64,000 nucleotides of DNA from Tubiluchus corallicola. Taxonomy: Eukaryota > Priapulida > Priapulimorpha > Priapulimorphida > Tubiluchidae. How positions within the stretch are numbered: position 1 is the stretch's first letter; each line of letters starts with the position of its first letter. The position numbers and the translations under genes are program-made. The stretch is taken from the NCBI GenBank assembly GCA_030141605.1, contig JAQGDQ010000383.1, positions 159,409 through 223,408 on the forward strand, written 5' to 3'. The notes under the pieces are model-generated. The model made no database searches, was not told where the DNA came from, and worked only from the letters and a program-made list of their open reading frames with translations. Of this stretch, positions 21,497-32,345 are shown in pieces.

Positions 21497-22585
21497 ATGA
21501 TAACATTCTCATGTCCCGCTTGCGAGAAACCTGTTAAACATAACCAAAAGGCTCTAGGATGTGACAACTGTTATAGGTGGATTCACCTAAGATGCTCACC
21601 GTTATCTGTTGACGATTATAATGACCTGGCTACAGATGATAATGAATGGTTTTGCCATCTTTGCCTACAGTCCATTTTCCCATTTAATAATATACCAGAT
21701 GACGAAGAATTTAAACATATTGCACGTTTTTCAAATATTGGTTCTATCTTGTGCGATTATAATTTAAATCTCTTTTGCACTGAATCAGATGATAGCAATA
21801 ATATCACGAATATGGCAGATCCTGATTTAAATTTTTTTAATACACCAAACTTAATACCAAAAAGCAATTACTATGATGAAGATCAGTTCACATCTTTGTA
21901 CAGTAACACTGATTTCAATACACCACTGTCTATGATCCATGTTAATATTCGTAGCCTAAAAGCTAATTTTGATTATTTAAATGTATATTTAGAATCATTA
22001 ACTATAAGTTCTTCAATTATTGCCTTATCAGAAACATGGCTCCAAGATGATTCAGGAGTAACCATTTCCCTGCCTGGATATGAATTTGAATGTATAAATC
22101 GTAAACACAAATCTGGTGGTGGAGTCGGCTTGCTTATAAGGAAAGACATACCTTATACAGTGAGAAAAGACCTATGCCACATCAATGATCCAGACATAGA
22201 ATCACTTTTCATTGAATTACGCAGCAAGAATAAAAATACAATAATGGGAGTAATATATAGACCACCTGGTGAAAATCCTAACCATTTTACAGACAAAATA
22301 CAGAACACTATGGCAATTGTTAATAGACAAAACAAACATATTTTCTTACTAGGAGACTATAATATAAATTTAATAAACCACGCTTCTCACAACGAAACCG
22401 GACACTTTTTAGACACAATGCTGACCAATTATCTGTTTCCTACTGTTACAAGACCAACAAGAATTACGCCTTATTCAGCAACACTAATTGCTAAAAAAGA
22501 AAAAAATGCAAAAAAGACTAAGGTAGTAATTAGGGCCGACTTATTTGCCTATATCTTCCACTTTGATTTAAAAAAAGATAAATAA
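21497..22585 (+). CDS. Truncated LINE ORF: PHD finger plus AP-type endonuclease, ending in the inverted repeat
   Basis: A 362-residue ORF. Residues about 5-55 form a PHD-type zinc finger: CPAC, CDNC, WIH-x2-C, WFCHLC. Residues about 145-330 are an exonuclease-endonuclease-phosphatase domain of LINE type: MIHVNIRSL, SETWL with the metal-binding Glu, GGGVGLLIR, GVIYRPPG, and LLGDYNINL with Asp and Asn. The ORF then crosses into the right arm after SATLI. The last 31 residues, rich in lysine, are read from the repeat, and the final SDH motif and all of the RT are missing. The nuclease is therefore incomplete. In normal LINEs this domain nicks target DNA for target-primed reverse transcription. 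The internal ATG at 21497 is the first in frame. Confidence 0.85.
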   Translation: MITFSCPACEKPVKHNQKALGCDNCYRWIHLRCSPLSVDDYNDLATDDNEWFCHLCLQSIFPFNNIPDDEEFKHIARFSNIGSILCDYNLNLFCTESDDSNNITNMADPDLNFFNTPNLIPKSNYYDEDQFTSLYSNTDFNTPLSMIHVNIRSLKANFDYLNVYLESLTISSSIIALSETWLQDDSGVTISLPGYEFECINRKHKSGGGVGLLIRKDIPYTVRKDLCHINDPDIESLFIELRSKNKNTIMGVIYRPPGENPNHFTDKIQNTMAIVNRQNKHIFLLGDYNINLINHASHNETGHFLDTMLTNYLFPTVTRPTRITPYSATLIAKKEKNAKKTKVVIRADLFAYIFHFDLKKDK

Positions 22586-23269
22586 AATAATTGCTTCAAA
22601 TTATCAAATTAATATATCCTGGAGCATATAATTTGCACATGTATTTTGGATTGTTGATGTAGTATGAATTCTTTGATTATACAGTAAAGTACACAAAAAT
22701 AGTCTCATGTTTAGAAATATGGTTCCACTTAAATTTGACTGTTAATGATATATAGACAGAAAATAACTTGCCAGATATTAACTAATCACGATACGTAGCA
22801 CTAATACAGTTTAATTACATATCCATGTTGCTAATAAGTGAAAATTGAAACAAAGTAACTATTATTTATGCATATCTTTCTAAAAAGGGTTAAATTTAAT
22901 ATGGAGTTAAGCATGAATTTAGGCATAAATTTACGTTAAGCTGTCTCGCCATACAAAAAAATAGAGTCACTTCTGTATTAAAAATATTACACGCTCACGT
23001 TTCATTTAGTGCCTAACAGTGCTTGTTCATTATTATTTATTATATTGATAATGAATATATAGGCCTATGCAAAAAAATCCCTTGTTGTATTCATCGGTAA
23101 AATGCAATTTCGCCATCAAGACAGCGTACCTGTGTATGTCATAGATTATACCCAGGTACGTTAAAGTTTTCCCTTCAAGGTAATGCCTGGTAATCTGTAA
23201 TCGGTTTCTGTAAACAGGTTAATATATTAAATACTTGATACGTGACAAAATGCCGTCCGCAACCATTTA
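22487..23269. repeat. Right arm of the long inverted repeat
   Basis: Reverse complement of 20683-21467. Differences seen include a G/A change near 23010 and a C/T change near 23120. The near-identity implies recent formation or gene conversion. Confidence 0.9.
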
Positions 23270-23695
23270 CGAATCGCTTATTCATTGGACCATTTACCCA
23301 TGTAGTCAAGGTTATCAATTAACATACGGACAAAAAAAACTGGTTTCATTGAACCACACTAAGCTGTTTGTAATTATTACTCGGTGGTATCCGTAGTTTT
23401 GTAATCACTTACAGTACCAACCTGCATAGGCATTACGACTGTACCGATAACTGTTTCTAGTTACCATACAAAAAAATGTGAGCTATTTTTCGCTCACTTA
23501 TACAAAATAAACTTGCAATTATAAATAATACATACACCCGCAGGCATGCACACACAATTAGTACACACGTGAACTGTATTAGGCGAACGGGCAATCTGAC
23601 AAACGGCAAAGAAACTTAAAATAAGAAAGATACCTGTTTACTTGATTAGCGTTAAAGACGAGCATAAGTATAATCAGAATCTGCAACAGTTCAAA
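23270..23695. other. Spacer between the inverted-repeat element and the LINE ORF1
   Basis: No ORF2 follows the minus-strand ORF1 here. Only short poly(A) runs and a GTGAGC-TTTTT-GCTCAC hairpin near 23478-23500 are visible. Confidence 0.4.
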
Positions 23696-24643
23696 TTAGG
23701 TTAAGTCCTCTTCACATTTTATTTCGAAGGATTCCATTTTTTCATTAGCTCTCATAAAGATTCTTCCTTGATTTGTCCATACAAATTTATAGCCTCGTTG
23801 TTTTTTGTAATCAACGCACTTTTTGAACAATGCCTTCCTGGCCGGAGTGAGACATTCCCCAATCGAAGGGTATGATAGCAACGAAAACCCTATATCACCA
23901 AGTCTTGGACGGTTTTTCCTTTGCTTATATATGTTATCCCTGACTGACCTTCTTGTAAATTTCACTATAATCGGCGGCACCCCTTTTTCTGACGGTATGC
24001 GGTGTACTGCACTAATATCCATATCATTTATCTGCAAGCCCATGCTCGTAATTATACGGCTGATGATGCTATAAATGTTCTCGTCTTTTTGTTCTGGGAG
24101 GCCGTAAAATAACAGACAGTCCCTGCGCACGTATTGTTCCAAGTTATCAATTTCGGATTTATAAACGGCTATTTGTCTACGAGCATCATTAAGGTTAGCC
24201 TCAAGTTCTTTATTGATTTTTTCTGCATTATCAATCCTGACTGCATTATTCTCTAGTTTAGAATACAATTTATCGTACTTGGTTTCTAGAGATTTTTGTC
24301 TCGTTTTAACTTCTATTAACTCAGCAGAAATTTTTGCAAATTGTTCATTCATTTCGGCTTTACTTTGAAGAATGGCAGCTAAAAGTTTATCATCTGAACG
24401 ATTTGATTTACCTTGAGCTACAGCGTCATCCTCGGTTTGGGTTGCAGTCGCCCCTTCGTTTTCCTCTGACAAAAACGAACAAGACATTCCTGAAGTCACA
24501 TCGTTATTTTCCATTGCTGCTGAAGTGCTTTCTTTGTTTGTCGGCTTGTATACAGGTTGTTTTTTGCTTTTCACTTCCGTTTTAGATTTAGTCATTGATC
24601 TTGTTTGCATATCACAATTAACTTTCTGCTCATATAACGGCAA
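23696..24643 (-). CDS. LINE ORF1-type protein (coiled coil plus nucleic-acid-binding core), no ORF2 alongside
   Basis: A single 315-codon ORF. The N-terminus is basic and low-complexity (QTRSMTKSKTEVKSKK), followed by an acidic Ser/Thr/Glu-rich stretch. Residues about 85-170 are heptad-like and charged (coiled coil). Then comes EIDNLEQYVRRDCLLFYGLP, the hallmark that opens the RNA-binding core of many LINE ORF1 proteins. MDISAVHRIPS, PPIIVKFTRR and RGYKFVWTNQGRIFMR complete the core. Such proteins coat the LINE RNA and act as chaperones. There are no frameshifts, so it is recent or under selection. No ORF2 lies downstream; the inverted-repeat element starts 427 bp beyond the stop. Confidence 0.8.
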   Translation of the reverse strand: MPLYEQKVNCDMQTRSMTKSKTEVKSKKQPVYKPTNKESTSAAMENNDVTSGMSCSFLSEENEGATATQTEDDAVAQGKSNRSDDKLLAAILQSKAEMNEQFAKISAELIEVKTRQKSLETKYDKLYSKLENNAVRIDNAEKINKELEANLNDARRQIAVYKSEIDNLEQYVRRDCLLFYGLPEQKDENIYSIISRIITSMGLQINDMDISAVHRIPSEKGVPPIIVKFTRRSVRDNIYKQRKNRPRLGDIGFSLLSYPSIGECLTPARKALFKKCVDYKKQRGYKFVWTNQGRIFMRANEKMESFEIKCEEDLT

Positions 24644-25159
24644 GTATCAAAACTGCAGCATTATAAATTTTAACTTATATTTTCAACATTTTTATCGGCA
24701 AATCAGTCGACCTTCACAAGATTTCGAAATTTTAAAACATGTTACAGGTGAGCGTTACCAGCGTAGCAGCGTATAAACACGTCCGCTCAGGTTGGAAACC
24801 AGTTTCCAGTTTTTGATATATAGCTCTTTACAAAGAGGAAGGACAGGGCTACACGATGATGTAGGTTATATTTTAGGGCAGGTCCACCGAGAGGAGTACT
24901 GGCGAGTTAATTAGAGGTTCCATTTTCGGCAATTTTCGCTTAGAAAACTGTTGACGCAAAGGCATTGTTGTGACGTCATCATTGTATTCTGTCTATAATC
25001 TTATAGCTTTAATTCAGCAAAAAGCTGCTACGCCGCTGTAATTCAGTAAAAGCTGCTACGGGCTTTGTGTTAAAAATGAGGACTAGGTAGAATGTTCGCG
25101 TGTTATTGATTATACGTGGTTTTTTACGCAAAATCTTTTGCGGGGCCTTTGCTATTTAT
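24644..25159. other. Upstream region of the LINE ORF1, nothing firm
   Basis: It contains a TGACGTCA octamer near 24971 and an AAAAGCTGCTACG sequence repeated near 25019 and 25047. No exon was recognised. It may be the 5' UTR of the LINE. Confidence 0.4.
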
Positions 25160-25315
25160 TATATTATAGCACATAGTTTCAACTTTGTGAAAAATGTTTG
25201 GAATGGTTTTGTTGTAATGCTGTGCTGTTGGTGCTTGTGCTATAGGTGTCGTCATCGTTGCCACCACCATCATCATCATCATCAACATCATGATCACCAC
25301 GTGAGGTGGTGGATT
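25160..25315. repeat. Dispersed repeat end with CAT-rich tail
   Basis: CACATAGTTTCAACTTTGTG, then GGTGTCGTCATCGTTGCCA and a CAT-rich run. The same order (CACAGTTTCAACTTTGCAC, GGCGTCGTCAC, CGTTGCCATCATCGTCATC) occurs at 31480-31590, so this is a repeat family, not a gene. Confidence 0.65.
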
Positions 25316-25995
25316 TGATGTGGTGTGGTGGTGGTGTGCTTTGTGTGTTGTGCTATGGATGGTGTGGTGGGGTGATAGGGTTGTGGGGTGTGGGGTGTGG
25401 TGTGGGTAGTGTGGTATGGAGTGGGTGGCATGGTGTGTGGGTGGGTGGGTGTTGTGGTGCAGTGCGGTGTGATGTGTTGGAGTATTATGGTGTGGGTGGT
25501 GTGGTGTGGTGTGGTGTGTGGGTGGTGCAGTGCAGTGGTATGGTGTGGTGCAGTGTGGTGTGATGTGGTGGAGTGGTATGGTGTGGGTGGTGTGGTGTGT
25601 AGGTGGGTGGGTGTTGTGGTGCAGTGTGGTGTTATGGTGTGGTGCTGTGCGGTGTGATGTGGTGGAGTATTATGGCATGTTTGGTGTGGTGTGGTGTGTG
25701 GGTGGTGCAGTGGTATGGTGTGGTGCAGTGTGGTGTGATGTGGAGTGGTATGGTGTGGGTGGTGTGGTGTGTAGGTGGTATGGTGTGGTGTGGTGGTATT
25801 GTGTGGTGCAGTGTGGTGCGATGAGGTGGAGTGGTATGGTGTGGTGGAGTGTGGTGTGATGAGGTGGAGTGGTGTGGTGTGGTGCGGTGGTATGGTGTGG
25901 TGCAGTGTGGTGTGATGTGGTGGAGTCGTATGGTGTGGGTCGTGTGGTGTGGTGTGATGAGGTGGAGTGGTGTGGTGTGGGTTGTGTGTTGATTT
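25316..25995. repeat. G/T-rich minisatellite built from GTGGT / TGTGG words
   Basis: About 680 bp of GTGGTGTGGTG-like sequence with irregular longer units (GGTGCAGTGTGGTGTGATG, GGAGTGGTATGGTGTGGG). Cytosine is very rare on the plus strand. Long valine/tryptophan/cysteine-rich and threonine/histidine-rich ORFs in several frames are artefacts of the repeat. Confidence 0.9.
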
Positions 25996-26029
25996 GTGCA
26001 CAAAATTCTTTTTGTGAGGTTTGGCTAGT

Positions 26030-26070
26030 GTTCTATGTAATTCTAATAGATGCCAGCGATCTCCACAACA
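26030..26070 (-). repeat. 41-bp match to the start of the LTR at 32346
   Basis: The reverse complement of this stretch matches 32346-32386 (TGTTGTGGAGATCGC-GGC...) with a single mismatch seen. The flanks do not match. It is either the first bases of a truncated LTR or a shared short repeat. Confidence 0.6.
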
Positions 26071-26433
26071 CTACTGTTAATAATTCAGAAAAAAATCTCA
26101 GAATCAATAACGTGTGGGATTCGAACACCAGGTCTTCTAATTGCTGGTGGCACAGAGTTGCTATTTCTTATGTTTAAGCTGCAATTTTGAACAAACACAG
26201 GACCAGGTAACTGTAAAGTTAACTTGATTGACAGATTAAGCCTCGGCTCGAGATTGAATGAAATGCCAGACTATATTTTGTCACTTGTATTTCTCTCTAA
26301 GGACAGCTAATGAAAAACCACAATTAGTAACTGGCAACTAGTAACTAGTAACATGCTAATAATTAGTAACTTCTGCTGCATGTGGACTTCAAAATCTTTT
26401 AGTGGTTTAGGCATCCTAATTTATAATTCTCAT
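26071..26433. other. Possible tRNA-like relic; otherwise nothing recognised
   Basis: On the minus strand GGTGTTCGAATCCCAC near 26120-26140 looks like a tRNA B box, with weak context. No ORF of note. Confidence 0.35.
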
Positions 26434-26800
26434 CTAAATGTTCAGATTGTGAGTTTCTCTTATAATAGCATAAAAGAAAAAATGTAAATGTTTTTCATGC
26501 GCACATCTTGAAAAAAGAAAATAATTTGTCATTAATGCATTATTGACCATTACAGTGTGTGGGAACTTTAGACGTGAATTAACACATTTTAAAACTCTAT
26601 ATTTTAAATATCTAATTTGTTTTTGCCAATTTGTCTTGCTTGCTTTTTTGGTTTCCAATCTTCAATCTCAGTTGGTCGGTCAGTCAGTCTGTCGAACTTC
26701 TGTTATGTGAGATTCCTTAAAAGTCACTTCCTGCTTTTAAACAGCTATTGTAATTAACAAATATACTAATACTTTTGTTACGTGCATAGGTTCATGCTGA
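26434..26800. repeat. Segment similar to 58430-58625
   Basis: Shared ordered blocks include TTATAATAGC, ACACATTTTAAA, ATTTTAAATATCTAATT and TTGCTTGCTTTTTT-GTTTCCAAT. Here it follows exon 2 of CD225 gene C1 and would be intron 2 or 3' flank. Confidence 0.65.
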
Positions 26801-26844
26801 CTCGTTCTGTTTTAACAATTATTATTATTTAAAAATATACTCAC

Positions 26845-28672
<1,828 letters not shown>

Positions 28673-28844
28673 TTTTGAAAATTGTTTTTAATTAAACGAG
28701 TTAATTCAAGTTGTTAGTGCATGCTGCAATCAACTGAATAAGGAAACTGACGCTCTTGCAGGTTTGATTGAATTTTGTGACCTGGGTTCCATTTGCCAAC
28801 AAAATCTCAGATGATTCTAATACAAAAAAGTTTTTAGCACAAAC

Positions 28845-28945
28845 AATAGGAAATGGAATGATTGGCGATTTTCATTTACGTCTTAGAATATTCTACTCAT
28901 TGTAGAAAAACTATAAAAGCGAATTTTTACAGTGACGTCACAATC
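28845..28945 (-). promoter_or_regulatory. Conserved upstream block of CD225 gene C1 with CRE-like octamer
   Basis: Between 170 and 270 bp upstream of the start codon, the block is strongly conserved with 57358-57465 upstream of C2. Both carry ATTGGCGATTTTCATTTA (28861-28878 here; a CCAAT box when read on the minus strand) and the palindrome TGACGTCA (28933-28940). Conservation amid diverged flanks suggests regulatory function. No TATA box is obvious. Confidence 0.5.
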
Positions 28946-29600
28946 GTATGAGGCACTAGAAGTAAAGGAAAGCCGTGTTTAATAATGATTTTGATTAAAT
29001 TGGCGATTAAATTGTTAAATTAATAATTCAAGATTAAATGCTTGACGATGCAAGATTAAACTATCGTCGTGGCTAGAAGCCTAGTTAGGTGTGGCATCAT
29101 CACGTGACCAGCTGATGTTCGACCGGCTGACTCAGAAGTAAAGATTGATGATGTGATCCTTATGCGCAGAAGCTCACGGCGCATTAGATAGTTAGACAAA
29201 TGTGTTTTGAGGCCCGCACCTCGGGGAGATTAGGAACTGACTTGAAGACGGAGGGTTGGCATTACTATCCTCTTATATTTATCGTCTTGTGTTTGATATT
29301 TAATAAATGGGTTGCTTATTAAATAAAGTCTTGATAGTTTACCTCACACGCCACGCAATAAACAACAATAATCAGCAAGCAGCTTTAACAATAAGAATAA
29401 ATAAACGATAATCAAATTATTTTACTCTTATCACAATTTCATTGCTGAAACTTTCTAACATTTTTCTCAAATATTAGAATAAGCTCAACTTCCCGTGAGA
29501 CTTGGCTTTTGTTTTAACTGAAGCCAAACAAACATACCGAAAACATAGACAAACAAACAAACATACCGAAAACGTAGACAAAGAAGTCGAATGATATTGG
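28946..29600. other. Intergenic sequence upstream of C1
   Basis: AT-rich, no ORF with a domain. GATTAAATT-type words recur near 28993-29058. The ORF at 29485-29670 runs into the following tandem repeat. Confidence 0.35.
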
Positions 29601-29604
29601 CAAA

Positions 29605-29815
29605 GCTAAGTGCTATAAAGTTCGATGTTTTTGCACTAGTATGATGATATAAAGTTTGATGTTTTTGCACTAGTATGATGACATAAAGTTTGATGTTTTT
29701 GCACTAGTATGATGACATAAAGTTTGATGTTTTTGCACTAGTATGATGATACAAAGTTTGATGTTTTTGCACTAGTATGATGACATAAAGTTTGATGTTT
29801 TTGCGCCAGTATGAT
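29605..29815. repeat. 34-bp tandem repeat, about six copies
   Basis: The unit is GATGTTTTTGCACTAGTATG followed by ATGACATAAAGTTT. CACTAGT recurs at 29634, 29668 and 29702 and onward at a 34-bp period. The copies are nearly identical. Confidence 0.9.
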
Positions 29816-29967
29816 GTTTGCAACAAATCATGTAATGCAAGTAAGAGTAGCATTTAGAGCACCTGTTTTTTTCACAGCTTTAAACGTTAAACTACAAACT
29901 TAAACTGTTTTAATACGAAATACGAAATTTATACGTTAACTACAGTTATTTAAGAATAGATGATTTT

Positions 29968-30045
29968 TGTCTAAAAGTGCATAGCGGTTATCTGGCGAGC
30001 AATGGATTGGATTGGAGCTCTGCGTTCGAATCCACGGCTGTTTTT
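29968..30045 (+). mobile_element. tRNA-like SINE head
   Basis: TAGCGGTTATCTGGCGAGC (A-box region) and GCGTTCGAATCCACGGC (B box), 40 bp apart, followed by a T run. The anticodon arm cannot be folded well, so I call a SINE or tRNA relic. Confidence 0.5.
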
Positions 30046-30484
30046 TTTCAGCTAACCAACCTAGTAACGTGTCTCATATCTCATCGCCTCAGAAAAAAAC
30101 GTCTAATTTTTATGTGCAGTTCCAAAAATAGATATTCGGCCAGCCCCTCCTGTTATCAGTAAGCATATGAGTTGTTTACAGTTTGATGCATTGCGTGGCA
30201 TTCAGCGCTTCAGTGACAGGCGCTACCCTAAAGCTAATTGTGGCAGGACCAGACTCCGTCTGTTTATCAAGAATAATGTTCTCGAACAAGATACTGGACC
30301 AGCTGAGGCGTCTTAATCAGTCTCCGATGTATAAGCCGCTTATGTTAACAAAGGAGACAATGTGACACAGGAGAAGCAATATTACTGACATTCATCCTTT
30401 GGTTTACTAAGCATCCTCAGTTTCGTTTAATACAGTATAAGTCATCAAGCGCACGCCATGACAACTCTGCTATTCATTTCAGAG
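30046..30484. other. Intergenic, nothing recognised
   Basis: The ORF at 30183-30365 (plus, 60 aa) has balanced composition but no family match, no neighbours and no splice context that I trust. Confidence 0.35.
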
Positions 30485-30520
30485 AGACGGAATGTGAGAG
30501 AGAGAGAAAGAGAGAGAGAG

Positions 30521-30558
<38 letters not shown>

Positions 30559-30760
30559 GGGAAGGAGAGAGAGAGGGAGAGAGAAAGAGAGAGAAAGAAA
30601 GAGAGAGACGGGAGAGAAAGAGAGAGAGAGAGAGAGAGATAGAGAGAGGGGGAGAGAGAGTTAGAGAGAAAGAGGGAGGGGCGGAGAGAGAGAAAAAGAG
30701 AGAGAGAGAGAGAGAAAAAGAGAGAAGGGAGAAGAGACAAGAGAGAAAGAGGATGAGGAA
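30485..30760. repeat. (GA)n-rich array
   Basis: An interrupted GA array with GAAACAGGGAAGG, GACGGGAGAG and GGAGGGGCGG inserts. The GAAACAGGGA insert is shared with the arrays at 52718-53054 and 61110-61396. Confidence 0.95.
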
Positions 30761-30924
30761 ATGACTTTTGAACTAGTACAATTTTGGTAACTTGGTAACA
30801 ATATTACCAGGTAACTTGGTAGCTTAACATTGTCAAGTGTATTGTACAGTGTGTAAATGTCACAAACTTCCCAGAGGTATTATGGTCTGAGACTTGGCGA
30901 AACCAAATAAAACCAAAATAAATC

Positions 30925-31600
30925 TGCAAAATTTATACCTCTTCTTTCTAGAGAACGGAAATGTGCCAGGCGAGGTACCTATAATAGTTGGATAGCCTGT
31001 TCAACGGTGGGTGTTGTAGTCATATTTAGAATTCGCGGGAGGGTCACGGTTTATCGCAATGGGTATTTTCCCAGACCCATACACCCAGATTTTGCAGAAA
31101 ACTGCACAAACAGCCCCTGGAAAAACTCGATTTGTGCAACTGTTTGGGCAAGTCAGGAAAAAACAGGTACATTCCCAGAAAGAGGATGAAATGGTCCACA
31201 AAGCATGAAGGTTTTGCTTTGAGAAATGTTAACTAGACGAAGCAGGAAGGGTGTATTTTGCAGTTCTCTTTCAACTTTCATGTCCTGCACGCTGTTTGGA
31301 ACATCCATTGTCTCTGAGTATGAGAAATTTCACTGCTGTTCCAGGAATTGTTGTCACCCGCCATTTAACCGTGCTATAGATTGTACACTGTAGATAGCCT
31401 ATTATCATCTGAGAAGCAGCTAGCAAAACTATGTTGAATGACTGCACATTATTAATCATTGGTAGATGGGTTTGTTACAGGACACAGTTTCAACTTTGCA
31501 CAAAATACTTTGGTTTTCCTACTGTTGTGATGTGTTGTAGGCGTCGTCACCTTCGTCGTCGTTGCCATCATCGTCATCATCATCAAGGAGGCAAAAATCA
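30925..31600. repeat. Unit 1 of a diverged tandem duplication of about 700 bp
   Basis: Alignable with 31630-32300. Shared blocks include TTCTAGAGAA-GG-AATG, GATAGCC-GTTC, ATTTAGAATTC-CGGGA, TTTGTGCA and CTATTATCAT...AAAACTATGT. About 75-80 percent similar by eye. It ends in the CAT-rich tail also seen at 25160-25315. Confidence 0.65.
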
Positions 31601-31629
31601 CCAAAGATGGCCCTTTTTTGCCCATTTTT

Positions 31630-32300
31630 TGCAGAAATTGTACCTTTTATTTCTAGAGAATGGGAATGGTCCAGGGGTGGTGCTGGGAATAGTTAGATAG
31701 CCGGTTCGATGGTGGGTGTAGTAGGCCTATTTAGAATTCACGGGAAGACCACGGTCTCCCGCAACGGCCATTTTCCTGGACACATCCTCCCAAATCTCGT
31801 GCACAAACACCCTCCAGAAAAACTTAATTTGTGCATCTGCTAGGGCATGCTGAGAAAAAATAAGCACACTCGCGGAAACAGAACGAAACGGTTTATAAGA
31901 TGTGAAGATGTAGTTGGGAGAAATGTCCACTAATGAAACGGGAAGGGTGGATTTCGAAATTCTTTTTCAACCCCCCGAGCTGCACGCTAATTGGAACACC
32001 CATTGTCTTTGAGTTTGAAAAAGTATGCGGCTGTTCCAGGCATTGTCATTACCAGCCGTTCTAATGAGCGGCTAGTAATTATCAGATATAACTTACATAC
32101 ATAATTGTTAGATATAACTTACATACATAATTTTATAACCTATCGCTATAGGTTATAAAATTATGTATGTAAGTTATATCTGATAATTAGTAGCTTATTA
32201 TCATGTAAAAAGTAGTAAGTAAAACTATGTAGAAAGTCGGTGCATTAGTGGTTATTGGTACATTGGTCTGGTAGCATTTGTTGTAGCACATCATTATACA
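31630..32300. repeat. Unit 2 of the 700-bp tandem duplication
   Basis: Homologous to 30925-31600 in the same orientation. It contains the extra palindrome at 32080-32191, which is absent from unit 1. Confidence 0.65.
32110..32181. repeat. Near-perfect palindrome, 34-bp arms
   Basis: AGATATAACTTACATACATA...AACCTAT pairs with ATAGGTT...TATGTATGTAAGTTATATCT around a 4-base loop. A partial direct copy of the left arm precedes it at 32081-32106. Confidence 0.9.
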
Positions 32301-32345
32301 TCGCATTATTTATATATGTATATATATTTATATATTATATATATA

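Larger units (their letters stand above)
20683..23269. mobile_element. Long-terminal-inverted-repeat element enclosing a LINE ORF fragment
   Basis: Two arms (20683-21467 and 22487-23269) are reverse complements over about 785 bp. I spotted only two single-base differences plus a small length difference. They surround a 1.02-kb centre that encodes a PHD finger and most of a LINE endonuclease. The outermost bases read TAAATGGTTGCGG on the left and CCGCAACCATTTA on the right, so a TA duplication (Tc1/mariner/pogo-like) is possible. A longer target duplication is not visible. No transposase is encoded. The element could be a non-autonomous DNA transposon that captured LINE sequence, or a foldback element. 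A local inverted duplication is a weaker alternative. Confidence 0.85.

Noticed and set aside
25294-26003. Overlapping Thr/His/Pro-rich and Val/Trp/Cys-rich ORFs
   Set aside because: All frames over the G/T minisatellite are open because of composition. None has a non-repetitive part.
30458-30740. Arg/Glu and Leu/Ser ORFs in GA/CT arrays (also at 52658-53081 and 61023-61421)
   Set aside because: Simple-sequence artefacts.
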